Of a stretch of 41,520 nucleotides of DNA, positions 1-8,383 are shown one piece after another. Position 1 is the stretch's first letter. Every line of letters begins with the position of its first letter. Where the stretch lies: NCBI GenBank assembly GCA_001792535.1, contig MGGS01000002.1:71155-112674 (forward strand), given 5' to 3'. Under the pieces are notes generated by a model. It was not told where the DNA came from and did no database searches. It saw nothing but the letters and a program-made list of their open reading frames with translations. Position numbers and translations under genes: made by a program. This DNA comes from Candidatus Woesebacteria bacterium RIFCSPHIGHO2_02_FULL_42_20. Its GTDB lineage: Bacteria > Patescibacteriota > Microgenomatia > UBA8517.

Positions 1-128
1 CCAACGAGAAAAACGAGCCCAAAGATTCCGGCGACTGTCAGAATCTCGGGTTGAGGTGCCAATGTCCCATAAAGGAACAAGGAACCAAGTGCTCCGAACC
101 CTCCGATTAGCAAAAGTTTTGTTGACAT
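1..128 (-). CDS. N-terminus of a small membrane protein (partial)
   Basis: An open frame runs from an ATG at 128 to the left edge of the window and codes for 42 residues. An AAGGAG Shine-Dalgarno sequence lies about 7 nt before the ATG, one of the few strong ribosome sites in the window, so the start is well supported. The peptide begins MSTKLLLIGG and reads as two hydrophobic stretches split by a short polar turn (TLAPQPE). It is therefore probably a membrane protein. The rest of the gene lies outside, no family is recognisable, and function is unknown. Confidence 0.6.
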   Translation of the reverse strand, partial: MSTKLLLIGGFGALGSLFLYGTLAPQPEILTVAGIFGLVFLV

Positions 129-151
129 CTTACGCTCCTTTTCTTTTGAAA

Positions 152-169
152 AAGTCCCTCGTGGGACTT
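152..169 (-). promoter_or_regulatory. Leader hairpin, terminator-like, upstream of the left-edge gene
   Basis: AAGTCCC (152-158) and GGGACTT (163-169) form a perfect 7-bp stem with a 4-nt loop. Read on the minus strand the stem is followed by TTTTT, the form of an intrinsic terminator, and lies 23 nt before the ATG at 128 and just before its ribosome site. A second, weaker stem AAATCC/GGATTT lies at 209-227. This could be an attenuator; no ligand-binding fold or leader peptide is recognised. The rest of 129-357 shows no gene. Confidence 0.35.
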
Positions 170-357
170 CGGGGTATAGAGACTTTTCTTTTTAATCTCC
201 ATAATCCGAAATCCCACAAAAGGATTTGGGAAACTATAAATTTCAAGGTGCAAACGACCCTGACTATAGGATGTGTATTTATACAACTTAATTTAAACAA
301 GTGCTTGATACGATAGGCTCAAAAAGTACCGAAAGTATGTCCTTTTTGACAAAAGAC

Positions 358-386
358 TTGACAAAAACAAACGTGAGCGGTAATAT
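358..386 (+). promoter_or_regulatory. Consensus-like promoter for the ATPase/winged-helix gene
   Basis: TTGACA (358-363), a 17-nt spacer, then TAATAT (381-386). Transcription would start near 393, leaving a leader of about 8 nt before the ATG at 402. No Shine-Dalgarno site is visible in that leader. Confidence 0.65.
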
Positions 387-401
387 TGAAACTGGATACG
401 T

Positions 402-1667
402 ATGAGACCAGAAGACCAGATTTATAACTTCTATAGGATTGAGTTGAAACAGGTTGCGGACACTATTGGAAAAGGCAAAGTGGCTATTTTTGTCGGTATA
501 AACGCCATAGGCAAAACTTATTTGGCTCGGCAAGTCCTTTCAGAGAGATTTCGAAACGAGTTTTTGGAAAACCAAAAAACTTACTTTGTTTCCGTAGACT
601 TGAAAGATAAGGTTGGCTTGTCAACTAACCAAGTCCTTTCCCATTGGCTTAGTCAGACAAAGAAGGCCTTGGGCTTAAAAGATGAATTAAAAGAGGTAAA
701 TAACTTTTCTTTTTACTCCGAGATGACCGAGCTGATTAAGAAATTGAATCCAAATGAGAAAATGTCTTTTGTAGTTTTGGATTTTCAGAACACATTTGGT
801 TGTGATGAATCCTTTTTCCAAAGTCTGATTTACCTCTCTATTTATTCATACGGAAAAGTTTCTTACATAATTTTGTCTGAGCCGCAGATTTTGGAGAGCA
901 AGAATTTAGGCGTTATTAGATTTTTGGAAAAATTTGAGAATTTGAGGAAATTCAACTTCATGAGAGCCTTTGATGCGAAAACCATGAAAGCAGATATTGC
1001 GGTACAAGGCAAGCTTCTTGGCATGGATTTTAAAAAATACCGAACAATGTTAGTCAAACACTCTCATGGCTATCACGGCATATCTAGAACCTCTTGTCAT
1101 TTGATTAAAGAAAATCCGAAATTAACGGATATCAGGAAACTTTCTAAAGTTTTTGCCGAAAACTCTTCCTGTCAATTTTGGGTGAAGGAAATTTTGGACA
1201 GCATTCCGAGGGAGTCGGCAAGAATCCTGAAGGAAGCGGTCGGTAATAAAACAAATTTCCAAAAATATCCAAAAAATATTTACGGGAAGTTTCTTATTGA
1301 TTTGACTTTCTTAAAAAAAGACGGGACTTTTCGCTATCCCTTACTTACCCCGTTTATCAAAAACTATTCTCCGCAAGATTTGACTTCTCCTGAAGTTAGA
1401 CGAATAAAAAACTCTTTTTTTGTCGGGAATGATAAAATGAAGTTGACCAAGAAAGAATTCATGGCCTTAGACCTTCTTTATAAAAATAAAGGCAAGCCGG
1501 TAAGTAGCGACTCTTTGGGGGAGTCTATTTGGAAGGACAACCCCGACGAATTTTCGCTGTGGGCAATAGCCCAGATAATAAGGCGTTTGAGGAAAAAGCT
1601 AGCTTTTTATTTTATAAATCCCCAAAGGATTAAAAGTGTGAGGAATGAAGGGTATGTTTTAAATTAA
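402..1667 (+). CDS. P-loop ATPase with C-terminal OmpR-type winged helix
   Basis: This 421-aa protein has a P-loop GINAIGKT (residues 32-39) after a short N-terminal helix. A Walker B-like strand FVVLDF (123-128) and a sensor-like strand SYIILSEP (154-161) follow. The last ~76 residues (from MKLTKKEF, 346-421) look like the effector domain of OmpR-type regulators, with a recognition helix near AQIIRRLRKKL and a C-terminal hairpin VRNEGYVLN. The layout is that of a STAND/AAA-type signalling ATPase that could bind DNA. The stop is followed after one base by the start of the 735-aa gene, so the two are almost certainly co-transcribed and translationally coupled. Ligand and target are unknown; regulating its own operon is an inference. 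Confident on domains, not on function. Confidence 0.75.
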   Translation: MRPEDQIYNFYRIELKQVADTIGKGKVAIFVGINAIGKTYLARQVLSERFRNEFLENQKTYFVSVDLKDKVGLSTNQVLSHWLSQTKKALGLKDELKEVNNFSFYSEMTELIKKLNPNEKMSFVVLDFQNTFGCDESFFQSLIYLSIYSYGKVSYIILSEPQILESKNLGVIRFLEKFENLRKFNFMRAFDAKTMKADIAVQGKLLGMDFKKYRTMLVKHSHGYHGISRTSCHLIKENPKLTDIRKLSKVFAENSSCQFWVKEILDSIPRESARILKEAVGNKTNFQKYPKNIYGKFLIDLTFLKKDGTFRYPLLTPFIKNYSPQDLTSPEVRRIKNSFFVGNDKMKLTKKEFMALDLLYKNKGKPVSSDSLGESIWKDNPDEFSLWAIAQIIRRLRKKLAFYFINPQRIKSVRNEGYVLN

Positions 1668-1668
1668 T

Positions 1669-3876
1669 ATGACTTCAGATTCGTCAGATGTTGAAGTTGG
1701 AGTGCAAACAGCATTTGCAACAACAAGGCAAACAATTAGTAGCGAGTTGTTGAAAACTCTTTCAACAAGCCCTTTTGAACCCTCCCATCCTTATTTAAGA
1801 GAGGTTGAAGATTTAAAGAATATGTGGCCGGATTTTCCCGAAGAAATGATCGAGCTTTATGCTAAGTTTCCCCAAGCTGCGAAAGAAGTAATAGGAAGAC
1901 CCGGTTGGAATAATGTTGTTGCAACAAGGTCAGGATTATATGCACAGTGGTTAATGAAAATGGCTTGGCAGCATCCGATTAAAAATGAAGCTAAACCCCG
2001 CGGGCGGGATCACACAGCCGCACTAGGGGTTTGGGACAGGTTGTCGGAAGAAATGTTTGAGGCAGAAGCCGATAGCGGAGTTATTGTTTCTCCGGGTAAT
2101 GAAATAAGTGCTCCAATAGCTTTATTTGGAAAGATTGTTCCTGAAAATTTTAGAGAAAGTTGTTTGGACCAGATGAATGAGGACAACTGGCCGATTGAAA
2201 TTATAGGAGATAGGGTGTTTTTTAAAGATCCACTTACGTTTTACTTACTTCTTTCTGATAGATTTTTGACAGATGAAGAGGATTTGGGTCCGCATTTTTT
2301 AGGGCTTAACCAGATTGGTATAGGTTTCCACGCGGACATTGGCACTGTCATTGAAAGGTTGGATAAGGCAGAGAGTTTTGAAATTGAAGAGCTTTCAAAA
2401 AATTTCATGCTACTTTTGATTATTGGCGAAAGAATTTTTTTGTGGCCGGATAAGAACGGCGGGTTTGATGATTATTTAGTCGGAATCGCACGAAAAATGG
2501 GCGGAAAAGAAGGTGTTGATTTGGCATATGCGGTATACCGGGATATCAGTAGCATTTATTCAAAATTGGATATTTCAAAATCTCCAAGACATGTTCTGGG
2601 GCCGATTTTAACTAAAGAAAAAATTGCCGAAAGTTTGGACAAGGCCAAAAGAGCAATTCAAACCGAAGAAAGAATTGTAATGTATCCTAATCGTGAAGTC
2701 GTGGTGAAACCGGAGGTTATTGATCAGGCTCTTACTCGCGCGAGAGCCTTGGGAGATCCGCGTGAGTTCTGGCAAGATGTTTTTATTCGCAGTGGGGTTG
2801 ATTTTAAAATGACCCAAAGATTCGAAAGAGGGAAATATAAAGCAGATTTGGAAGATTTTTATGAATCGGCCTTGGCAGAGCGCAAACAAATAGCGGTGGA
2901 AATACTTGCGACAGCAGACATGGTGGGTTTTGACCCGAAAAAGGCTCTAGCATTGGCTGCCGGCGCACAGCTTTTTTGGGGTGAGGCAGTTATCCCGATT
3001 GACAATGCTGCCGGTGTTCACAAAAGGCGAAAGGGGTTAGATACCGCGGTTGCCAGAGAGGGCGTGGGACCGGCGATCGAAAAATCCATGGTAGCACTGG
3101 GGGGAATTTTTAAAGACGCTTTCGGGGAAAAAGCAGGAGGAAAGGTTGGTTTGGAGTTAGCAGAAACTCTGGAGTCGACTTTTGGAGGAAGCGTGCGTTT
3201 GAGAGATCTGGGCTGGGATAGCGGCTATGGTGAACACAGAAAAAATATAGGCAGGTTAATCAGCGCCTTCAGTTTATTTACCAGGTACATGGGCGAACAA
3301 AGCGGTTTCCCCGAGGCGACTAAATATTTGGCCCTGGCTCAAAGGCTCGGTCACACTTTGGGGCAGATTAATAATGCTATGGAAGATGTCAACCCGCCCG
3401 GTGAAAAACATGAGGCCGGAAGCGACGTCGGGCAAGTGACTATATTTTGGAAGACTTTAACCGAGCTTCCCGAAGACGTAGTGGGTACAGACGAAAAAGA
3501 CTTTGTAAAGCGAGTTTTTGATGCGGAAAGCGACAGGAAAATTTCCGGCAGGCCAAGAACTCCCGAAGAAGAAAGTGATTTCGAGAAAGTTTTAAGATTA
3601 GGCGGGCGCTATCAGGGTGATGTCGCGAGAGCTTTGGAGAGTAAAGCCAGAATGCTTTATGAACGCTCGAAAAGGTGCATCGACAAAGCAGTGAAACTGT
3701 TACCCAGAGTTGATCAAAGAGTCGAGAAAGCGAGGGAAGTGTTTTTGTTTGGCGCAGATTACCAATGGGACAAATTTCAATCTTTTATTCCAAGAGACGA
3801 AGCTGAAGGAGCGCCGATTCCGATTGACACGACAATGCTTTCTCCAAAGACGCCTGTTCCCGTAGAGGTTAATTAG
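1669..3876 (+). CDS. 735-aa protein; C-terminal half resembles a degenerate isoprenyl diphosphate synthase
   Basis: The ATG lies one base after the upstream stop. Residues 1-350 match no family I recognise; they are rich in Trp, acidic residues and predicted helices. Residues ~405-705 follow the order of motifs in trans-isoprenyl diphosphate synthases: a helix GFDPKKALALAAGAQLFW (420-437), the slot of the first aspartate-rich motif (PIDNAAG, 443-449), then KRRKG (452-456). The second motif slot reads GQINNAMED (565-573), followed by GSDVGQVT (584-591) and a closing helical region to ~705. In active enzymes these slots are DDxxD; here only single Asp residues remain, so catalysis by Mg-diphosphate chemistry is doubtful. 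No signal peptide or membrane segment is seen. It may be a pseudoenzyme that binds an isoprenoid or a partner protein. The fold call is by eye and needs structure prediction; the gene itself is certain. Confidence 0.6.
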   Translation: MTSDSSDVEVGVQTAFATTRQTISSELLKTLSTSPFEPSHPYLREVEDLKNMWPDFPEEMIELYAKFPQAAKEVIGRPGWNNVVATRSGLYAQWLMKMAWQHPIKNEAKPRGRDHTAALGVWDRLSEEMFEAEADSGVIVSPGNEISAPIALFGKIVPENFRESCLDQMNEDNWPIEIIGDRVFFKDPLTFYLLLSDRFLTDEEDLGPHFLGLNQIGIGFHADIGTVIERLDKAESFEIEELSKNFMLLLIIGERIFLWPDKNGGFDDYLVGIARKMGGKEGVDLAYAVYRDISSIYSKLDISKSPRHVLGPILTKEKIAESLDKAKRAIQTEERIVMYPNREVVVKPEVIDQALTRARALGDPREFWQDVFIRSGVDFKMTQRFERGKYKADLEDFYESALAERKQIAVEILATADMVGFDPKKALALAAGAQLFWGEAVIPIDNAAGVHKRRKGLDTAVAREGVGPAIEKSMVALGGIFKDAFGEKAGGKVGLELAETLESTFGGSVRLRDLGWDSGYGEHRKNIGRLISAFSLFTRYMGEQSGFPEATKYLALAQRLGHTLGQINNAMEDVNPPGEKHEAGSDVGQVTIFWKTLTELPEDVVGTDEKDFVKRVFDAESDRKISGRPRTPEEESDFEKVLRLGGRYQGDVARALESKARMLYERSKRCIDKAVKLLPRVDQRVEKAREVFLFGADYQWDKFQSFIPRDEAEGAPIPIDTTMLSPKTPVPVEVN

Positions 3877-4741
3877 TTCCTACGTATTTATAAACGACTC
3901 TATTTACCTGTTCGGCTATTAGGTATGGAGGTTTTTCTCCTCTTGAAGGCTTATTGCTGATTCTAAAAAAACCAGCCGGGCCAGGGGTTTTTAATGCGTC
4001 CATGGCTTCCAGAAGCATCAAGGCACAGTTATTGATATCAACAAAAGGGCGGGGATATTCTGGTTGTTCGCTTAGTGTTCTTTTACAAACCTGTCTTATT
4101 GCATCTGGTCGGTAAGCGTTTGTGTGGAGCGTATCAGCAAATAGGTATGCAAGCCGCCCTTCTCGTGTGTCAGGAGTTCTGACGAACATTCTGATCATCC
4201 CTGCAAGATACAAAGGTAAGGATTCTAATCTAACAAGATCATTTGTTATAACGTGTAAACCATTACCGGTATTTAAAAGAGACCAGTCAGCATGTACAAG
4301 TCTTGAAGAGTCAATAATATCGAAGACAGCTGTTCCAATCGGTTGCTGGTCAAGGTCGAAAGTTGGAAATGCAAAAAGATCTAATTTGCCACTGGCGCTT
4401 CTTACTCCCACGGTCGGGCTGATTGCGCAGATCTCTCCGTGCTTTGATTTCGGCCACAACCCGTTTTCAAGAGTCCAAATAATTTCACTCATACTGTAAT
4501 CGCTGGGTACTCCTTGGAGTGGCGTGGTATAGCCATAAGTCGGAGGATGTTCGGGATAATGAGAAAAGAATAACCTTTCAATCTCGGGATGGCTTCGTAT
4601 TAATTCTGCCCATACAACAGGAGAACTCCTAAAAGAGTTCACTTTTACTTCGTGAGTTTCAGGAGGAGGAACTATTTGAAAGGTTTGAATATCATGAATT
4701 ACTATTTGTTTCCCTCTGAGGTCAACCGCTTCTTGTATCAT
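3869..4741 (-). CDS. Uncharacterised protein with primase-polymerase-like motifs
   Basis: This 290-aa protein is convergent with the 735-aa gene and overlaps its 3' end by 8 nt. I chose the ATG at 4741; a TTG two codons earlier also fits, and neither has a Shine-Dalgarno site. No full family is recognised. Three short motifs come in the order seen in archaeo-eukaryotic primases of the LigD/PrimPol type: FDLDQ (Asp129, Asp131), then LNTGNGLHVI (158-163, with His163) about 29 residues later, then PFVDIN (Asp235). In LigD-type primases the matching motifs are DLDP, SGGKGLH and IFID. The middle region is otherwise unlike typical primases, so this is a hypothesis. Other possibilities are an unrelated metal-dependent enzyme or a phage-derived protein. 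Confidence 0.5.
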   Translation of the reverse strand: MIQEAVDLRGKQIVIHDIQTFQIVPPPETHEVKVNSFRSSPVVWAELIRSHPEIERLFFSHYPEHPPTYGYTTPLQGVPSDYSMSEIIWTLENGLWPKSKHGEICAISPTVGVRSASGKLDLFAFPTFDLDQQPIGTAVFDIIDSSRLVHADWSLLNTGNGLHVITNDLVRLESLPLYLAGMIRMFVRTPDTREGRLAYLFADTLHTNAYRPDAIRQVCKRTLSEQPEYPRPFVDINNCALMLLEAMDALKTPGPAGFFRISNKPSRGEKPPYLIAEQVNRVVYKYVGTN

Positions 4742-4780
4742 GACCAATTTTACTACTATAAGTCAATAATGTTAACCTTA

Positions 4781-4809
4781 TTGATTTGAATTAGAAAGAT
4801 TGCTAAAAT
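4781..4809 (+). promoter_or_regulatory. Promoter for fusA, with a second possible promoter downstream
   Basis: TTGATT (4781-4786), 17 nt, then TAAAAT (4804-4809) preceded by TGC, an extended -10. A start near 4816 gives an ~84-nt leader, long for this window. That leader holds a small hairpin TCAGG/CCTGA (4847-4864). A second pair, TTGTCA (4844-4849) and TAATAT (4869-4874) with a 19-nt spacer, could start transcription closer to the ATG. Confidence 0.5.
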
Positions 4810-4899
4810 TCATAGACTGCTTTCCATCGGGGGCAGTATATTTTTGTCAGGTATTTTCTCCTGATCACTAATATCTTGTTGTTTCAATGTCTTAATTTT

Positions 4900-7065
4900 A
4901 TGGCAGTACAACAGCAGAAGAAAAAAGCAGCGATGGTTATGACGGTCACTCGTGACCGTGTTGTTCCTTTGGAAAAAATCAGAAACATAGGGATAATTGC
5001 CCACATCGACGCCGGCAAAACGACAACCACCGAGCGCATTCTTTTTGAAACAGGCAGAACTTATAAACTTGGCTCGGTTGACGAGGGGACAACGGTCACC
5101 GACTGGATGGCACAGGAGCGGGAGCGCGGGATAACAATTGTGTCTGCTGCAATAACAACTTTTTGGGATATAAAGAAAAAGAGTAACATCGAGCAAGGCC
5201 ACTACAGAATAAATATAATCGACACTCCGGGGCATATCGATTTCACCGCCGAAGTCGAACGATCTTTGCGCGTTCTTGATGGAGCCGTCATGGTCTTTGA
5301 CGGCAGGACGGGTGTCGAATCACAGTCTGAAACTGTGTGGCGGCAGGCAGACCGTTACAAAGTTCCAAGGATTTGTATCCTGAATAAACTGAACCTCATT
5401 GGCGCTGACTTTGATGGTTCTATCAAGTCCATCCGGGACAGGCTTGGAGCAAATGCAGCCGCAATTCAAATGCCTATTGGTATTGAACACTCTCTCACAG
5501 GAGTTGTTGATTTGGTTTCAATGAAAGCCTTTACTTATGATGGTGTCGAGTCAAATAAACTTGAGGAAGGCGATATTCCCTCGGAACTTTTGGACAAGGC
5601 AAAAGAACTGCGGGGAGTATTAATAGAAAAAATTGCCGAGTTTGACGATGAGGCGTTGGCTAAGTACTTGGACGGGAAGGATCTTGCCGAGGTCGACGTT
5701 AAGCGTGCAATCAGGGCGGGGGTAGTTGCTGGTAAGTTTTTCCCGATCTTGGGTGGTGACAACAGAACCGCGACTGCCCAGCTACTTATGAATGCGGTTG
5801 TTGAATTCTTACCTTCCCCGATCGATCTGCCGGATGTGGAGGGGACAGATCCCTCCACGGGTGAGGTAATTAAGCGAAAAAGGGAAAATGAGGAAGCCTT
5901 CAGCGCTTTGGCTTTCAAAGTAATTACGGATCCCCATGTAGGCAGACTGGTTTACTTAAGAATTTACTCGGGGATATTAAAATCCGGCCAGCAAATTTTT
6001 AACACCAGTAAAAGAATAAACGAGCGGATCGGTAAACTTGTTTTGATGCACGCTGACCAAAGAGAACTTATCGAGGAGGCTTTTGCGGGAGAAATTGTGG
6101 CAGCCGTTGGTATTAAAGACACTACTACAGGCAACACGCTGAGCGAGCCTGGTCGGCCCGTTTTGCTCGAGTCGATTACTTTCCCGGAGCCGGTGATCTC
6201 GCTTGCTATTGAGCCGGCTACCAAACAGGATCTGGAAAAAATGGGATTGGCCTTAAAAAAGCTTTCGGATGAGGACCCGACGTTTAAGATTAAGACCAAT
6301 CACGAGACGGGGCAAACTATTATTTCCGGAATGGGTGAGCTACAACTTGAGGTTTTGGTCGACAGGATGAAGCGGGAGTTTAACGTCGAAGCGAAAACTG
6401 GTGCCCCCCAAGTTGCTTATAAAGAAACAATTAAGGCTAAGGGTCTAGGCGAAGGTAAATACATTCGCCAGACGGGTGGCCGCGGACAATACGGGCACTG
6501 TTTCCTGCGAGTTGAGCCCAAAAACCGCGGTGAAGGTTTTGAGTTCGTGAATGCAGTTAAAGGGGGATCTATTCCGAATGAATTTATTCCGGCTGTGGAA
6601 AAGGGAGTCCGAGAAAAGCTGGAAAATGGTATCTTAGCCGGTTTTCCGATGGTGGATTTGCAGGTTACGCTTTATGATGGTACATACCACGATGTAGATT
6701 CCAGCGAAATTGCGTTTAAAATCGCCGGTTCTATGGCAGTTGAGGATGCCGTGAGGCGGTCATTGATGATACTTCTCGAGCCGATTATGAAAGTGGAAGT
6801 GTCCACCCCTACCGAGTTTATGGGTGACATCATTGGAGACCTCTCATCCCGCCGGGCCCAGATTCAAGGAACAGAGGATAAAGGAATTATGACGGTTGTA
6901 AATGCATTGGCGCCTTTGAGTGAGCTTTCAGGTTACGCGACGGTTTTGCGCTCGATTACCCAAGGCAGGGCAACTCCGTATGTCGAGCCAAGCCACTACG
7001 AAGAAGTTCCTAAAAATATCCAAGAGCAAATAGTTGCAAAGAGCGGTAAATCCACGGCGAATTAA
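4900..7065 (+). CDS. fusA: Elongation factor G
   Basis: EF-G is the GTPase that moves tRNA-mRNA through the ribosome and helps split ribosomes in recycling. The protein is 721 aa from the ATG at 4900. Seen motifs are G1 AHIDAGKT (34-41), RGITI (76-80), and G3 DTPGH (108-112); domains II-V follow at full length with the usual C-terminal end. The N-terminus carries about 20 residues before PLEKIRNIG, longer than usual; an ATG at 4933 is an alternative start. No strong Shine-Dalgarno site precedes either. The G4 motif reads NKLN (162-165) where NKMD is expected, so the Asp that reads the guanine base is Asn; see findings. A rho-independent terminator follows at 7114. Its place before tuf and rpsJ fits the end of the bacterial str operon, though rpsL and rpsG are not upstream here. 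Confidence 0.97.
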   Translation: MAVQQQKKKAAMVMTVTRDRVVPLEKIRNIGIIAHIDAGKTTTTERILFETGRTYKLGSVDEGTTVTDWMAQERERGITIVSAAITTFWDIKKKSNIEQGHYRINIIDTPGHIDFTAEVERSLRVLDGAVMVFDGRTGVESQSETVWRQADRYKVPRICILNKLNLIGADFDGSIKSIRDRLGANAAAIQMPIGIEHSLTGVVDLVSMKAFTYDGVESNKLEEGDIPSELLDKAKELRGVLIEKIAEFDDEALAKYLDGKDLAEVDVKRAIRAGVVAGKFFPILGGDNRTATAQLLMNAVVEFLPSPIDLPDVEGTDPSTGEVIKRKRENEEAFSALAFKVITDPHVGRLVYLRIYSGILKSGQQIFNTSKRINERIGKLVLMHADQRELIEEAFAGEIVAAVGIKDTTTGNTLSEPGRPVLLESITFPEPVISLAIEPATKQDLEKMGLALKKLSDEDPTFKIKTNHETGQTIISGMGELQLEVLVDRMKREFNVEAKTGAPQVAYKETIKAKGLGEGKYIRQTGGRGQYGHCFLRVEPKNRGEGFEFVNAVKGGSIPNEFIPAVEKGVREKLENGILAGFPMVDLQVTLYDGTYHDVDSSEIAFKIAGSMAVEDAVRRSLMILLEPIMKVEVSTPTEFMGDIIGDLSSRRAQIQGTEDKGIMTVVNALAPLSELSGYATVLRSITQGRATPYVEPSHYEEVPKNIQEQIVAKSGKSTAN

Positions 7066-7072
7066 TTGACTA

Positions 7073-7102
7073 TTGACAGGTTTGATCAGCCACAATTATA
7101 CT
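7073..7102 (+). promoter_or_regulatory. Putative upstream promoter for tuf
   Basis: TTGACA (7073-7078), an 18-nt spacer, then TATACT (7097-7102), just after the fusA stop. The predicted start (~7109) lies right in front of the terminator-like hairpin at 7114, so this promoter would either be attenuated or produce an mRNA with a 5' hairpin. Confidence 0.5.
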
Positions 7103-7113
7103 ATCCAGTAGTT

Positions 7114-7135
7114 AAAGAGCTTGGTTGCTCTTTTT
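7114..7135 (+). terminator. Rho-independent terminator after fusA / tuf leader hairpin
   Basis: AAAGAGC (7114-7120), a loop TTGGTT, and GCTCTTT (7127-7133) running into a T-rich tract (TTTTTATTT). It would end fusA transcripts and insulate tuf. Confidence 0.7.
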
Positions 7136-7153
7136 ATTTGTCAGTTAATAGTA

Positions 7154-7159
7154 TATAAT
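7154..7159 (+). promoter_or_regulatory. TATAAT box 8 nt before the tuf start codon
   Basis: A perfect TATAAT lies 8 nt before the ATG at 7168 and after the terminator-like hairpin. No good -35 is visible. Transcription from it would start 0-2 nt before the ATG and give a leaderless tuf mRNA. Confidence 0.5.
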
Positions 7160-7167
7160 CAGCTAAT

Positions 7168-8367
7168 ATGGCAGCAGATACGAAACAAAAATTTGAAAGA
7201 AGCAAGCCGCACGTCAATATCGGCACTATTGGTCATGTTGACCACGGAAAGACGACTTTGACTGCCGCAATTACCACAGTACTCTCCAAACAAGCAGGAA
7301 ATAAAACCAAGGCTTATAAATTTGACGACATAGATAACGCCCCCGAGGAAAAAGAGCGGGGAGTCACAATTAATATTTCCCATATTGAATACGAGACAGC
7401 AAAACGGCACTATGCTCACATTGATGCTCCGGGCCATGCCGATTACATTAAAAACATGATTACAGGTGCGGCTCAAATGGACGGAGCCATATTGGTCATT
7501 TCCGCCGCAGACGGCCCGATGCCGCAAACCAGAGAGCACGTCATTTTGGCTCGCCAAGTCAACGTTCCTTATTTAATTGTTTTCCTTAATAAATGTGATA
7601 CGGTTGATGACCCGGAGATTTTGGACTTGGTTGAGTCCGATGTTCGGGAGTTACTCAAAAAATACGAATATCCCGGTGACGATGTTCCCATAATTCGAGG
7701 GTCGGCACTCAAGGCTATGGAAGGGGACGCCGAAGCCGAAAAGCAAATTATGGCTTTGATGGACGCCGTTGATACTTATATTCCCGAGCCAAAGCGCGAG
7801 GTAGACAAGCCGTTCTTGATGGCTGTCGAAGACGTTTTTTCGATCAAAGGACGCGGCACTGTTGTAACGGGTAGAGTAGAGCGGGGAAAATTGGCGGTTA
7901 ATGAGGAGATTGAAGTCGTTGGACTTAAGGATACGGCCAAAACTGTTGTGACAGGGCTTGAAATGTTCAGAAAGACTTTGGATGAAACAGTCGCGGGGGA
8001 CAATTCCGGAGTACTTCTTCGAGGAGTAGAGAAAAACGACGTTTTACGCGGCCAAGTGCTTGCAAAGCCGGGATCGGTTACTCCTCATACTGAATTTGAA
8101 GCAGAAGCCTATATTCTTTCCAAAGAAGAAGGTGGCCGCCATACGCCATTTTTCACCGGCTACAAACCGCAATTCTTTATCCGGACAGCGGACGTTACAG
8201 GAGAAGCGACGCTTCCCGAGGGAATTGAGATGGCCATGCCGGGAGACAATGTCAAAATGAAAGTTAAACTCATCCAGCCGGTTGCACTGGAGGAAGGCCA
8301 GAGGTTTGCCATCCGCGAGGGTGGAAGTACAGTCGGCGCCGGGGTGATTACCAAAATTATAGCTTAG
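7168..8367 (+). CDS. tuf: Elongation factor Tu
   Basis: EF-Tu carries aminoacyl-tRNA to the ribosome as a GTP complex. It is 399 aa, normal for the family. Motifs seen are G1 [13 protein letters not shown] in switch I, DAPGH (usually DCPGH) in G3, and NKCD in G4 with its Asp intact, in contrast to the neighbouring EF-G. Domains II and III (from about PKREVDKPF to the C-terminal VGAGVITKI) are complete. The ATG at 7168 has no Shine-Dalgarno site; a TATAAT box lies 8 nt before it. rpsJ follows after 16 nt, so tuf, rpsJ and the methyltransferase form one operon. Confidence 0.98.
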   Translation: MAADTKQKFERSKPHVNIGTIGHVDHGKTTLTAAITTVLSKQAGNKTKAYKFDDIDNAPEEKERGVTINISHIEYETAKRHYAHIDAPGHADYIKNMITGAAQMDGAILVISAADGPMPQTREHVILARQVNVPYLIVFLNKCDTVDDPEILDLVESDVRELLKKYEYPGDDVPIIRGSALKAMEGDAEAEKQIMALMDAVDTYIPEPKREVDKPFLMAVEDVFSIKGRGTVVTGRVERGKLAVNEEIEVVGLKDTAKTVVTGLEMFRKTLDETVAGDNSGVLLRGVEKNDVLRGQVLAKPGSVTPHTEFEAEAYILSKEEGGRHTPFFTGYKPQFFIRTADVTGEATLPEGIEMAMPGDNVKMKVKLIQPVALEEGQRFAIREGGSTVGAGVITKIIA

Positions 8368-8383
8368 TAAATTTGCACCTTAA

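Noticed and set aside
4876-4899. TTG-initiated longer EF-G
   Set aside because: The added residues do not match EF-G, and the TTG codons lie in the untranslated leader; ATG 4900 (or 4933) is more likely.
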